From positions 766,501-830,500 of the forward strand of contig NZ_CP050063.1 of NCBI RefSeq assembly GCF_011604685.1: a DNA stretch of 64,000 bases. The letters run 5' to 3'. The first letter of the stretch is position 1; each line of letters begins with the position of its first letter. Below are positions 44,078 to 52,768 of the stretch, one piece after another. The translations under genes and the position numbers were made by a program. The stretch is from Spirosoma aureum. GTDB taxonomy: Bacteria; Bacteroidota; Bacteroidia; Cytophagales; Spirosomataceae. Under the pieces are notes generated by a model. The model saw only the letters and a list, made by a program, of their open reading frames with translations. It was not told the DNA's origin and made no database searches.

Positions 44078-45001
44078 CTAACTACTGCTAACAGCTGTTG
44101 TCTGACGGTTACCACGCCAGCTTATCAAAAATACGCCAGTCAACACAAGAAGGGTTCCAATGATTTGTTCCAAACTGATGGTTTCATGCAGGATTGTCGT
44201 TGCCAGGATAATTGTAAAGATGGGTCCGATACTGGCAATAATCGACGCATTTCCGGAGCCAACCCGTTTAATCCCTTCAGCAATCATAAAGGTCGGAATC
44301 ACCGTTACAAAAATGCCCATGCTAAGCCCCAGCGCATAAACAGGCATTGGGTAGCCTCCCAAATGCAGGCCATTTTCAACCATACAGTGAATGACAGTTG
44401 GAACGGTAGCAGCTATCATTGCGTAGCAGGTAAAACGTTGAGAGCCGACACGCGCTATCATCCGGTCACTTCCAACTAAATAAATGGCATAGACTACTCC
44501 ACTAAGAATAACCCAGAAAGCGCCAAGCAGTACATTTTTTTGCTGAGTAGTTTCAATATTACCCACAAATGCCAGCAGAATACCACCGTAGGTCAGAAGG
44601 AGGGCGAATAGCTGCAATCGCGTTACCCGTCGGCCAAACCCCAATGCATTCATCAACAAAACAAAGGTGGGGTAAACGAACAGAAGAATTCGTTCCAGAC
44701 TGGCCGTGATATAAACCAACCCCAGAAAGTTAAAAAAGCTGGCAAAATAATAGCCTGTAATCCCGAGCATTGCCAGGGTTATCCACTGTCGGATCGTTAA
44801 CTGAACAGGCGGAGATTTTTTTGCCAGATTAAGCGCAATGACCACATAGAACGGTAGCGCAAAGAGCATTCGTAGTGTAAGCAGCGAAATAGAATCAATG
44901 GAATATTGGTAGGCCAGTTTAATGAGTACGCCTTTCATGGCAAAGCAAAAAGCTGCCAGAAAGACAAGAAAAGCCCCAATCCAATAGCTAGTGCGGGTCA
45001 T
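44078..45001 (-). CDS. EamA-family (DMT) transporter
   Basis: A 307-residue membrane protein with ten hydrophobic segments in two five-helix repeats of the EamA drug/metabolite transporter family. The first repeat has FCFAMKGVLIKLAYQ and the second GSGNASIIASIGPIFTIILATTILHETIS, with LLVLTGVFLISWRG at the end; both are family landmarks. These are exporters or exchangers of amino acids, nucleotides or sugars, and the substrate cannot be deduced. It is followed 209 bases later by an ArsR-type regulator on the same strand and preceded by der, 74 bases away. Confidence 0.9.
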   Translation of the reverse strand: MTRTSYWIGAFLVFLAAFCFAMKGVLIKLAYQYSIDSISLLTLRMLFALPFYVVIALNLAKKSPPVQLTIRQWITLAMLGITGYYFASFFNFLGLVYITASLERILLFVYPTFVLLMNALGFGRRVTRLQLFALLLTYGGILLAFVGNIETTQQKNVLLGAFWVILSGVVYAIYLVGSDRMIARVGSQRFTCYAMIAATVPTVIHCMVENGLHLGGYPMPVYALGLSMGIFVTVIPTFMIAEGIKRVGSGNASIIASIGPIFTIILATTILHETISLEQIIGTLLVLTGVFLISWRGNRQTTAVSSS

Positions 45002-45075
45002 TATAAGCCAGAGAAAGAGTAGGGAGCATGTGCTGGTCGTACTTATTATTACCTGAACGTGCTCCCTACTTAAAG

Positions 45076-46383
45076 CTATTTTTGCCGGAAAAACAGCGTG
45101 ATTGGCACACCAGTAAAGTCGAAGTGGGCCCGAATTTTATTCTCCAGAAAGCGTTGGTACGATTCCTGAACGTATTGAGGTAAATTACAGAAGAACACGA
45201 ACGTTGGCGAAGGAGTTGGAACCTGCAGCATGTACTTGATCTTAATCATTTTTCCCTTCAATGATGGGGGCGGATAGGCTTCGATCTCCGGTTGAAGCGC
45301 ATCATTCAACTTTGAGGTAGCGATCTTTTTGCTCTTATTTTCGTAGACCTCCATCGCTTTTTCCATCACCTGGAAAATACGTTGTTTTTCATGAACCGAC
45401 GCGAAAATGATAGGCAGATAATCGATTGGCATCATCCGCTGAATCATTTCTTTGCGCAGGACATCGGCCGTCCGGTGATCTTTCTCGACAGCATCCCATT
45501 TATTCACCATAATCACGATGCCCTTTTTCGCCTTAACCGCCTGCCCTATAATGTTCAGATCCTGGGCTTCAAGGCCTCTCGTGGCGTCGAGCATAATGAC
45601 ACATACATCCGAATCTTCCATGGCCTTCAGTGCCCGAAGCGTCGAATAAAACTCGATGTTGTCCTGAATACGAGCTTTCCGTCGAATACCAGCTGTATCG
45701 GTCAGAATAAAATCTTTTCCGTATGCTTTATAGCGCGTATTGATCGCATCGCGGGTTGTACCGGCTATATTGGTTACGATACTACGATCCTGGCCCGTAA
45801 GAACGTTTAGAAACGATGATTTACCAACATTCGGGCGACCCAGAATGGCTATACGCGGAATACCAGCATCCGGATCGGCCACCCCTTCTGTCGGAAAATG
45901 CTTGATTACTTCATCCAGAAGATCGCCTGTTCCGGTACCGGTCATCGATGAGATCGGATACGGTTCGCCCAGGCCAAGCCCATAAAATTCTGTTGCACTA
46001 TGCGCCCGATCAGCCGTTTCTGCCTTGTTGGCAACAATGTAAACTGGTTTTTTTGACCGACGCAGCACATCGGCAAAATCTTCATCAAGGCCCGTAATAC
46101 CGGTTTGTGTATCAACAACAAACAAGAGTACGGTTGATTCCTGAATGGCTATTTCAACCTGTTCGCGGATCGATTCTTCAAATATATCTTCTGATCCGAC
46201 GACATAGCCGCCTGTGTCAATAACTGTAAAGTATTTATTATTCCACTCGGCCGTACCATAATGACGGTCGCGGGTAACACCACTTTGATTATCCATGATG
46301 GCCTGCCGCTGTTCCGTCAGGCGGTTAAACAGCGTGGACTTGCCCACATTTGGGCGGCCAACGATTGCAACAATATTTGCCAT
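45076..46383 (-). CDS. der: Ribosome-associated GTPase Der
   Basis: A 435-residue double GTPase for 50S ribosome assembly. ATG 46383 gives MANIVAIVGRPNVGKSTLFN, the family start; a longer reading from 46464 crosses the inverted repeat upstream. Two G domains each have GRPNVGKS (residues about 8 and 182), DTGG or DTAG, and NKAE or NKWD. The C-terminal KH-like domain has PTFVFFCNLPQYVQESYQRFLENKIR, a named landmark. Length is typical for EngA/Der. It lies 108 bases behind era and the two GTPases are probably co-transcribed despite the hairpin between. Confidence 0.97.
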   Translation of the reverse strand: MANIVAIVGRPNVGKSTLFNRLTEQRQAIMDNQSGVTRDRHYGTAEWNNKYFTVIDTGGYVVGSEDIFEESIREQVEIAIQESTVLLFVVDTQTGITGLDEDFADVLRRSKKPVYIVANKAETADRAHSATEFYGLGLGEPYPISSMTGTGTGDLLDEVIKHFPTEGVADPDAGIPRIAILGRPNVGKSSFLNVLTGQDRSIVTNIAGTTRDAINTRYKAYGKDFILTDTAGIRRKARIQDNIEFYSTLRALKAMEDSDVCVIMLDATRGLEAQDLNIIGQAVKAKKGIVIMVNKWDAVEKDHRTADVLRKEMIQRMMPIDYLPIIFASVHEKQRIFQVMEKAMEVYENKSKKIATSKLNDALQPEIEAYPPPSLKGKMIKIKYMLQVPTPSPTFVFFCNLPQYVQESYQRFLENKIRAHFDFTGVPITLFFRQK

Positions 46384-46399
46384 TTTTTTGAAGGAGAGA

Positions 46400-46482
46400 G
46401 GGGCGAGGAGCGAATTGTTAGGCGTTGCAGACGCCACAATACTGGATGCGTCAGCAACGCCCAACTGTTCGCTCTTCGCTCC
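46400..46482. repeat. Imperfect 35-bp inverted repeat between era and der
   Basis: The arms 46400-46434 and 46448-46482 match at 29 of 35 positions, counting strict pairs. The central part GGCGTTGC pairs exactly. The loop is 13 bases. Both genes are on the minus strand, so the RNA hairpin lies between era and der. It could attenuate read-through or be an old palindromic repeat unit. No T run marks a terminator. Confidence 0.7.
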
Positions 46483-46491
46483 TGATAGTAC

Positions 46492-47412
46492 TTATTCGTC
46501 GTATCCCAGGCGTTTGAGCATCCGGTCTTTTTGACGCCAGTCGGGTTCTACTTTTACGAATTGTTCCAGAAATACTTTTTTGCCGAAAAAACGCTCTAGC
46601 TCTTCGCGAGCCATAATGCCCGTTTTCTTAATCATCTTACCACCTTCGCCAAGCAGAATCGCCCGTTGCGTGGCCCGTTCAACCAGAATTTCTGCCTGAA
46701 CAACAATGATATCTTCTTTCTCCTTGAAGCCAATAATCACCACCTCACTGCTGTAAGGGACTTCTTTCTTGTAATTCAGGAAAATCTTTTCGCGAATAAT
46801 CTCCGATGCAAAGAAACGCTCGGGTTTATCGGTCAGTTCATCTTTAGGAAAGTAAGGCGGATGTTGTGGCAGACGACTGATAATTCCCTCAAAGACCCGA
46901 TCAATATTGAAGTTATTGAGGGCCGATATAGGAATAATTTCCTGTGCTTTGAAGTGCTCCTGCCAGTAGGCTATTTTCTCATCGACCTGAGCCTGAGTTG
47001 CCTGATCGATTTTATTGATCAGAAGCAGGATAGGGACTTCTGATTTCTGCAATCGTTCGATAACATCGTTTTCGTCGTGTTGCTCAAAAATATCCGTTAC
47101 GAACAACACCACATCGGCATCTTCAAGAGAACCGCGCACAAAGCTCATCATGGATTCATGGAGCTTGTAGAGTGGCTTAATGATGCCGGGTGTATCTGAA
47201 TAAACGAGCTGGAATTCCTGACCATTGTGCGTTCCGTTGAGGATACCCATAATGCGGTGACGAGTGGTCTGGGCTTTGGAGGTGATGATCGACAACCGCT
47301 CACCGACGAGCTGGTTCATCAGGGTAGATTTACCGACGTTGGGCTTGCCAACGATACTGACGAAGCCGGCCTTATGATCGGCCGGAAATTTTTCAATTAA
47401 TTCTGTAGTCAT
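46492..47412 (-). CDS. era: GTPase Era
   Basis: A 306-residue GTPase that binds 16S rRNA and helps 30S maturation. The G1 motif is GKPNVGKSTLMNQLVG near residue 22, the switch region has TTRHRIMGIL, G3 is SDTPG and G4 is LLINKID. The C-terminal KH domain has ILVERATQRAILLGEGGKMIKKTG with the GEGG RNA-binding loop, named as a landmark, and FFGKKVFLEQFVKVEPDWR. Start ATG 47412 gives MTTELIEKFPADHKAG. It is led by a promoter whose -7 box overlaps that of the divergent initiator tRNA gene. Confidence 0.97.
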   Translation of the reverse strand: MTTELIEKFPADHKAGFVSIVGKPNVGKSTLMNQLVGERLSIITSKAQTTRHRIMGILNGTHNGQEFQLVYSDTPGIIKPLYKLHESMMSFVRGSLEDADVVLFVTDIFEQHDENDVIERLQKSEVPILLLINKIDQATQAQVDEKIAYWQEHFKAQEIIPISALNNFNIDRVFEGIISRLPQHPPYFPKDELTDKPERFFASEIIREKIFLNYKKEVPYSSEVVIIGFKEKEDIIVVQAEILVERATQRAILLGEGGKMIKKTGIMAREELERFFGKKVFLEQFVKVEPDWRQKDRMLKRLGYDE

Positions 47413-47505
47413 TTGTAGGTGATCCCGCTGGCTGATTTCCAGCGGCTTTAGAAAACAACTCCCTCCCGAAAAAAAACGTTTCAGAGAAGGAATAAACTTT
47501 TTTTA

Positions 47506-47513
47506 CAAAGGTA
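47506..47513 (-). promoter_or_regulatory. Candidate era promoter -7 box
   Basis: TACCTTTG on the minus strand, 94 bases before the era start. It lies within the upstream part of the divergent tRNA promoter, so the two may compete. Confidence 0.55.
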
Positions 47514-47514
47514 G

Positions 47515-47544
47515 TTGTTTTTTTAGAAATGAGTAGTACCTTTG
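47515..47544 (+). promoter_or_regulatory. Promoter of initiator tRNA
   Basis: A -33 TTG at 47515-47517, a 19-base spacer and a perfect -7 box TACCTTTG at 47537-47544, the classical Bacteroidota pair. The tRNA starts 12 bases after the box, so transcription begins close to the mature 5' end. Confidence 0.75.
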
Positions 47545-47556
47545 CAGTCCCAACAT

Positions 47557-47629
<73 letters not shown>

Positions 47630-47637
47630 CTCAGAGA

Positions 47638-47674
47638 AAAAAGCCGTTGCAGATAAATTCTGTAACGGCTTTTT
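47638..47674 (+). terminator. Intrinsic terminator of tRNA-fMet
   Basis: Arms AAAAAGCCGTTGCAGA (47638-47653) and TCTGTAACGGCTTTTT (47659-47674) pair with one G-T pair and end in a run of T. It begins nine bases after the tRNA. Confidence 0.88.
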
Positions 47675-47678
47675 CGCT

Positions 47679-47708
47679 TGGTACCTAGTTTATAAAAACT
47701 AGGTACCA
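47679..47708. repeat. Perfect 13-bp inverted repeat beside ThuA gene
   Basis: TGGTACCTAGTTT at 47679-47691 is the exact complement of AAACTAGGTACCA at 47696-47708, with loop ATAA. It lies eight bases past the ThuA stop on the minus strand, so it could terminate that gene although no T run follows. Confidence 0.7.
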
Positions 47709-47715
47709 CTAGTAC

Positions 47716-48696
47716 TTACTCAACAAAGTTCCGTTTGCTGGTGGTAGTTGGTGTTGGAAAATCGGCGGGGATAGGAATGTCAACTTTGCCGGTGGCCGCC
47801 CACTGAGCGCCCCGTTGCAGGCAGGTGATGAATCCAACGCATTCGACAGAATAATCGATATGACCCAGGGGGGTGTGAAAAATCCGGCCTTTCCCGTAGT
47901 TGATGGTCATCAGCATTGGCTCGTTGCGATCAGTGCCTTTGTTCTCTTTTGACGAGAAAGCTGTCGCCAGCACGGTTATATTCTCGGCGGGCCCACGCAG
48001 GCGGTCATACATCTCGTCTTTGGTGTGCATCCAGGTTAGCGGCATACCTTTCGTAATGGGGTGGTTGGGTTCCCGAACTGTTATCAGGAATTCGTTCTGG
48101 GCACCATGCGATCCTGCCCGTCCAGGCTGAGTGTCTCTGATTAACTTCCCTTCGTTATCATAATACACATAAGGACCGTCTTTTTCGGTGCGGTCGCCCC
48201 AACCACCCAGGCCGATCATTTTGTTGTAGGCGGGCCAGAGGGGAAACGAGTTATCAGCCGCATGGATGACGACCAGACCACCTCCTTTTTTAATGAAGTT
48301 TTCAAAATCGACCTGCGTTTGGTCAGACCATGGAGCGGCATTCCAGCCAAAATTGCAGATAACCAGATCGTATTTCGAGAAGTCGGGGTGGAAGCTGGAG
48401 TCCGCCCTGGCTTTGGGTAGGGCTTTGGTGGGTTGGAGACCCGGAATTTTATATTTTTCAATTAATTCATCGCCATTCCAGGTAAAATAAGACCGCTTTA
48501 CATCGACCGAAAACTTACCCGTTTCTTCGAGGTAGCGTTTCATCATGAACGTGATTTTAGGCCATTGTTCATGGTTATTTTGTCCATCGACAATCAGTGT
48601 CCGAATGAGGTTAGGCTTTCTTTTGTTGGGTGATTGAGCCTGGACGATTGTGCCGGTAATGACTATTAATATTAAAAGAGCGTATAGGTATTTCAT
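47716..48696 (-). CDS. Secreted ThuA-domain protein
   Basis: A 326-residue exported protein (signal MKYLYALLILIVITGTIVQAQ). The ThuA fold, related to class-I glutamine amidotransferases, is read from RTLIVDGQNNHEQWPKIT, YDLVICNFGWNAAPWSD, LVVIHAADNSFPLWPAYNKMIGLGGWGDR and GRIFHTPLGHIDYSVECVGFI, all given as landmarks. The nucleophile cysteine of amidotransferases is not obvious. ThuA proteins belong to sugar utilisation loci, especially trehalose and related disaccharides, but their reaction is unproven. The neighbour at 49058-49909 is a sugar-phosphate isomerase-like protein on the same strand, which fits a shared sugar theme. Confidence 0.88.
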   Translation of the reverse strand: MKYLYALLILIVITGTIVQAQSPNKRKPNLIRTLIVDGQNNHEQWPKITFMMKRYLEETGKFSVDVKRSYFTWNGDELIEKYKIPGLQPTKALPKARADSSFHPDFSKYDLVICNFGWNAAPWSDQTQVDFENFIKKGGGLVVIHAADNSFPLWPAYNKMIGLGGWGDRTEKDGPYVYYDNEGKLIRDTQPGRAGSHGAQNEFLITVREPNHPITKGMPLTWMHTKDEMYDRLRGPAENITVLATAFSSKENKGTDRNEPMLMTINYGKGRIFHTPLGHIDYSVECVGFITCLQRGAQWAATGKVDIPIPADFPTPTTTSKRNFVE

Positions 48697-49057
48697 AAAA
48701 TTTGGGTTGACGCTACGGAGTTATGTTAGCTCTGGAAAGGCAGTAGCCGATCCGAATGAAGGAGCTATAGACTTCAAAACAAGTACTGACTTGAATCTAC
48801 TTTACCTTATTAGATCACTCTGCATCGCATCCCAGAAAAGAACCAGTGAACTCTCTCCCGATGAGTCCTACTCATTATGGGCATACTATGCGCTGAGTTG
48901 GACACAAAGTAACTTGGTCAAGCAGGAATCGACACGTTTCCTAAATGCATTTATAGGTAATAAAACCCACTCAGATGGCTAAATTATAAAACTACTGAGT
49001 TTAGTGGATACAAATATATTAAAATTAACATTATGTGTATAAAGTTGAATGTATATA
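48697..49057. other. Non-coding region between isomerase-like and ThuA genes
   Basis: 361 bases. An open plus-strand stretch runs here (48650-48982) but overlaps the ThuA start region and has no ATG after 48697. Its latter half (SPDESYSLWAYYALSWTQSN) looks protein-like but matches nothing I know, so I treat it as chance or a fossil. No hairpin or promoter is clear. Confidence 0.5.
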
Positions 49058-49909
49058 TTAAGCATTCAGCTTTTTGACATTCTGAAAGCTGATGGCAATG
49101 GCTTCCAGCGGGGGCACTTTGCAAATGTCCTGTTCAACGTAATAATGTTCGATACCCGCGATCTTACGGGCATCCAGAATCCGTTGAAAATCGATTGATC
49201 CCGTACCCACTGGAGCAAAGGAGCGCTCGGCCGTTTTTTCCATGTCTTTCAAATGGACAATGGGGAAACGGCCAGGGTTTTGTTTGAACAGGGCGACTGG
49301 ATCTTGCCCGGCTTTGGTCGCCCAGTATACATCTAATTCCAGTTTTACCAGTTTAGGGTCTGTTCCTTTCAGAAGTAGTTCATAAGGAATCTGACCCTCC
49401 AGCGGCTGAAATTCAAAATCGTGGTTGTGGTAAATAAATTGAAGCCCGGCTTTCTGGCAAACTTCTGCCGACTGATTAAATAAGTCGAACAACTTCTTAT
49501 AATCATCGACGGTTTTACGTTCATTGGGGGCTAAATAGGCACAGCCCATAAACGATTGCCCGGCTTCGGCTGCCTGATCGACGGCTTTTTGCCAGCCGCT
49601 CTTCATGCTGCTCGTCATGGCCAGCAGACTTGGCGCGCTCAATCCCATTCCGCTCAGAAACGCCTTGAACTCTTTCGGAGTTTTACCGTAATAATTACCC
49701 GTTTCTATCTCGGTGTAGCCGATGGCGGCTACTTTTTTCAGAGTGCCCTCTACATCTTTCTCCATCTCATTCCTGACGGTGTAGAGTTGCAGTCCAATGT
49801 TTTTCAGGGGTTTGGCCGTGGCATCCAGTTTATTCAGAAGCGGCAGTGTAAGAGCAAGTGCACTTGTTTTGAGGAACTCGCTACGGGAAATCGTCAGTGG
49901 AAAAGCCAT
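49058..49909 (-). CDS. Secreted sugar-phosphate isomerase/epimerase-like protein
   Basis: A 283-residue TIM-barrel protein of the xylose-isomerase-like AP-endonuclease-2 superfamily. The N-terminus SRSEFLKTSALALTLPLLN resembles a Tat-type signal but with one arginine, so export is likely though not certain. Barrel motifs are IGLQLYTVRNEMEKD, VAAIGYTEIETGNYYG, FIYHNHDFEFQPLEG, VKLELDVYWATKAGQDP and PIVHLKDMEK; the E, H and D residues match metal ligands of the family. EHYYVEQDICK closes the barrel. Substrate is unknown; such exported forms are abundant in Bacteroidota sugar loci. It shares strand and area with the ThuA gene. Confidence 0.88.
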   Translation of the reverse strand: MAFPLTISRSEFLKTSALALTLPLLNKLDATAKPLKNIGLQLYTVRNEMEKDVEGTLKKVAAIGYTEIETGNYYGKTPKEFKAFLSGMGLSAPSLLAMTSSMKSGWQKAVDQAAEAGQSFMGCAYLAPNERKTVDDYKKLFDLFNQSAEVCQKAGLQFIYHNHDFEFQPLEGQIPYELLLKGTDPKLVKLELDVYWATKAGQDPVALFKQNPGRFPIVHLKDMEKTAERSFAPVGTGSIDFQRILDARKIAGIEHYYVEQDICKVPPLEAIAISFQNVKKLNA

Positions 49910-49974
49910 AGAAGCAGGGTAGAGTCAAGCATTAGAAAAACCTGCGGACAAAAGCAGTTGTAACATACAAAAAA

Positions 49975-50022
49975 AATAAGGCAAAAATCTACTGATTTGA
50001 CCCAATAGATTTTTGCCTTATT
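49975..50022 (-). terminator. Orphan terminator-like hairpin
   Basis: A perfect 17-bp stem (arms 49975-49991 and 50006-50022, sequence AATAAGGCAAAAATCTA and its complement) with a 14-base loop. On the minus strand it ends in TTATT followed by a run of T, as an intrinsic terminator would. No minus-strand gene ends here, which makes it odd. Confidence 0.7.
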
Positions 50023-50185
50023 CCCTGCGATGTACTGAAGTGATAGGGTTCTCCTGCCTCGCTGGTTTCCTGACATTGAGGTTACTACTTTACTGGCAAT
50101 AACCACTGACTGATTCTGAGGGTCTAATCATCCAGTCGGTACCGGGTAAACCCTTTCATGAACGAAAAAGTATTAATGTTGACCC

Positions 50186-50193
50186 TACCTTTG
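50186..50193 (+). promoter_or_regulatory. Candidate promoter -7 box for AraC gene
   Basis: TACCTTTG matches the Bacteroidota -7 consensus exactly. It lies 83 bases before the AraC start. The expected TTG -33 element is not clear. Confidence 0.5.
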
Positions 50194-50276
50194 CATAAAT
50201 TCGGAATATGCTCTGAAACACTGCATCGTTCTTTATTTCTCGTATTTAGTACACTCCAATTAAGCTTTCTTTCAAA

Positions 50277-51098
50277 ATGGAAGCACACGTAGAATTTGAA
50301 CCTCCTGAAGAGCTACGGGATGCCATAAAGTGTTTTTGGTACGACAGAATAGACTTCGGCGAACAACAATCGGGTTTTGAAGTAGTACCCGATGGCTACG
50401 CTGAACTGATTTTTCATTTCGGAAGCGGCTGCGGCATTTCTTACAATGGAGACTTGCAGCCACTGCCATCACCGTTTATGGTGGGGCTGCTCAATCAGCC
50501 TGTTCTTTTTTACTCGAAAAACCAGTTAGAAATCATTGGCATCAGGTGTTTTCCCTGGACCGTGTTCGATTTGCTTGGACTGCCATCCGGTAAAGACGGA
50601 GTGCGCATTGTCGAGCATCCTGTCGCACAGCTTCAATCCACGTTGGAAGAGTATATCAATGCCGGCACAATAAATGAAGCAATGGCTCAGCTAAATGAAT
50701 ATTTCCTGGATGCGCGGTCGCGGATTTCTATTGACAGTATGCTGTTCAAAGCGGGTGTTGCTATGAGGAAAGCGAACGGCACCATGCCGGTAAGCCAGGT
50801 AGCGGCAGCGGCTCATGCAACGGTTCGTACGCTGGAAAGGAACTTCAAGCAATCGTCGGGCTATACGGTTAAAGACGTGTCTGGTCTGATGCGCTTTGAA
50901 CAGGTCCGAAACCAGTTATGGCTTTATCCAGATGCTAACCTTGCCGGCTTAGCTCATGAAATGGGTTATGCAGATCAATCCCACTTAAGCAGGGAATTCA
51001 AGCGTTACAGCGGCATTTCGCCAGCGGCCTTCGCCCGAAAAGCAAAGAAAGGGAAACAGGTCGTAAGCAACGATTTTGTCGCGTTTATACAAGCCTGA
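50277..51098 (+). CDS. AraC-family regulator with DUF6597-type N-terminal domain
   Basis: A 273-residue transcription factor. The N-terminal part, EFEPPEELRDAIKCFWYDRIDF then VVPDGYAELIFHFGSG, is the DUF6597 sensing domain common in Bacteroidota AraC proteins. The C-terminal double helix-turn-helix, about residues 165-260, has VSQVAAAAHATVRTLERNFKQSSG and LAGLAHEMGYADQSHLSREFKRYSGISPAAF. It is followed after 40 bases by a flavin monooxygenase gene on the same strand and probably controls it. Signal unknown. Confidence 0.9.
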   Translation: MEAHVEFEPPEELRDAIKCFWYDRIDFGEQQSGFEVVPDGYAELIFHFGSGCGISYNGDLQPLPSPFMVGLLNQPVLFYSKNQLEIIGIRCFPWTVFDLLGLPSGKDGVRIVEHPVAQLQSTLEEYINAGTINEAMAQLNEYFLDARSRISIDSMLFKAGVAMRKANGTMPVSQVAAAAHATVRTLERNFKQSSGYTVKDVSGLMRFEQVRNQLWLYPDANLAGLAHEMGYADQSHLSREFKRYSGISPAAFARKAKKGKQVVSNDFVAFIQA

Positions 51099-51138
51099 CA
51101 CAGGAGCATTTCAGAATTTTGTGTTTCAATCATTGACT

Positions 51139-52671
51139 ATGAAAGCTACACAAAATCAGTCTATTTACGATGTAATCATTTCCGGCGCAGGGCCTGTAGG
51201 TCTATTTCTCGCCTGTGAACTGGCCCTGGCTAACTGTTCAGTCCTGATACTGGAAAAGGCAGAGAATCCACACTCGCTTTTAAAACAAATGCCATTCGGG
51301 ATTCGAGGACTCTCAGCGCCTTCAATTGAAGCGCTTTACCGCCGTGGGTTGCTACAGGAACTGGAAGTACATAAACGCCTTAAAAACCCCCACTTAAATG
51401 CCGTACAAGGGCCACGGCGCCAGGCAGGGCACTTCGCCGGGATTCCATTTCATGACGGCGATATTGACACCTCCCAGTGGAAGTACCGCCTGCCAGGATC
51501 GACCGATACTAGTTTGATTTCTGAAATAGAAGAACTTGAAACGGTGCTGTCCCGACGAGCAGAATCCTTAGGTGTACAAATCAAGCGGGGGCTTGCCGTT
51601 ACGGACTTTCATCAAACCGCAGACGGGGTGACCGTTCAGTCAGGCGACCAGACTTTTAACGGTAAATGGCTCGTGGGTTGCGATGGAAGCCGTAGTGTGG
51701 TTCGCAAGGCAGGCGGTTTTGAATTCGCCGGTACGGAACCAGAATTTACCGGCTACTCGGCTAAAGTGGACATCGCTGACCCGGAGAAGCTTAAGCCAGG
51801 CCGAAATGTGACACCAACGGGCATGTATCTTCAATCCCAGCCCGGTTACCTGGCGATACAGGATTTTGATGGCGGATCCTTTCATAATTCAGGGCCAGTC
51901 ACGCTTGAACACGTTCAGGAGGTACTACGCCGGGTCTCGAACACCGATGTTACGATCAGCGCCTTACATGCGGTAACTACCTGGACTGACCGGGCGCGGC
52001 AGGCCACAACCTACCGAAACGGACGGGTACTTTTAGCCGGCGATGCCGCCCACATTCACGCACCGTTGGGCGGACAGGGGCTTAACCTCGGGTTGGGTGA
52101 TGCCATGAACCTTGGCTGGAAGCTCGCAGCAACCCTTCAAGAGAAAGCGCCGGAAGGCTTGTTGGACAGTTATGATACGGAACGACATCCGATTGGTGCA
52201 CAGGTTCTGGATTGGTCGCGCGCCCAGGTTGCAATCATGAAGCCAGACCCAAATGCTCGCGCGTTGAATGCAATTGTCCGCGACCTTATGAATACACCGG
52301 ATGGGGCCACCTATTTTGCCGGACGGGTCTGGGGTGTCAACACCCACTACAATCTCGGTGGCGACCACCCGCTGGTAGGCGACAGTGTTCCCAATTTTGA
52401 GTTCGAAGACGGTGCAACAATTGGCGATTTAATGCACGATGGACAGGGAATACTGCTTGATTTTGACCGGAATCCTTCACTTAAAGCGTTGGCGAGTGAA
52501 TATGGTGGCCGAATCAAGTATAGTTCAGGTAATGCAAAAGACCGATTAGCTTTAAGCGCAGTGCTGATCCGCCCTGATGGGATTGTAGCCTGGGCTTCTG
52601 ACAACGACCAACAAACCAGCGAACTCCAAAAAGCTGCTGCCCGCTGGTTTGTTGGTCGTTCAGGAAGCTGA
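51139..52671 (+). CDS. FAD-dependent aromatic monooxygenase (class A type)
   Basis: A 510-residue flavoprotein of the PHBH/PheA group. ATG 51139 (MKATQNQSIYDVIIS) is chosen because the FAD motif ISGAGPVGLFLACELALANC follows directly. The NADPH-contact segment is GCDGSRSVVRKAGGFEF near residue 180. The FAD GD motif is VLLAGDAAHIHAPLGGQGLNLGLGDAMNLGWKL near residue 295, quoted in two overlapping landmarks rather than as one. The C-terminus has a thioredoxin-like extension (VPNFEFEDGATIGDLMHDG) as in phenol-hydroxylase relatives. It adds one oxygen atom to an aromatic or polyketide-like compound; no substrate can be named. It follows an AraC regulator. Confidence 0.9.
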   Translation: MKATQNQSIYDVIISGAGPVGLFLACELALANCSVLILEKAENPHSLLKQMPFGIRGLSAPSIEALYRRGLLQELEVHKRLKNPHLNAVQGPRRQAGHFAGIPFHDGDIDTSQWKYRLPGSTDTSLISEIEELETVLSRRAESLGVQIKRGLAVTDFHQTADGVTVQSGDQTFNGKWLVGCDGSRSVVRKAGGFEFAGTEPEFTGYSAKVDIADPEKLKPGRNVTPTGMYLQSQPGYLAIQDFDGGSFHNSGPVTLEHVQEVLRRVSNTDVTISALHAVTTWTDRARQATTYRNGRVLLAGDAAHIHAPLGGQGLNLGLGDAMNLGWKLAATLQEKAPEGLLDSYDTERHPIGAQVLDWSRAQVAIMKPDPNARALNAIVRDLMNTPDGATYFAGRVWGVNTHYNLGGDHPLVGDSVPNFEFEDGATIGDLMHDGQGILLDFDRNPSLKALASEYGGRIKYSSGNAKDRLALSAVLIRPDGIVAWASDNDQQTSELQKAAARWFVGRSGS

Positions 52672-52768
52672 TATCCCGAACCATACACTAGGAACCCGGT
52701 TCGCAAGTGGAACGGACTAGCTTCGTTTGTGCAACAAGGAGAAGCGTTGAACTTGTTGATAATCTTAA

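Larger units (their letters stand above)
49910..50276. other. Divergent non-coding region before AraC gene
   Basis: 367 bases with no gene. It holds an orphan terminator-like hairpin (49975-50022) and a candidate -7 box at 50186-50193 leading to the AraC gene. The remaining part, 50030-50180, has no feature I can support. Confidence 0.55.

Noticed and set aside
48650..48982. 110-codon plus-strand frame between ThuA and isomerase-like genes
   Set aside because: It overlaps the ThuA start, has no ATG in the free part and matches no family. A fossil is possible but not supportable.
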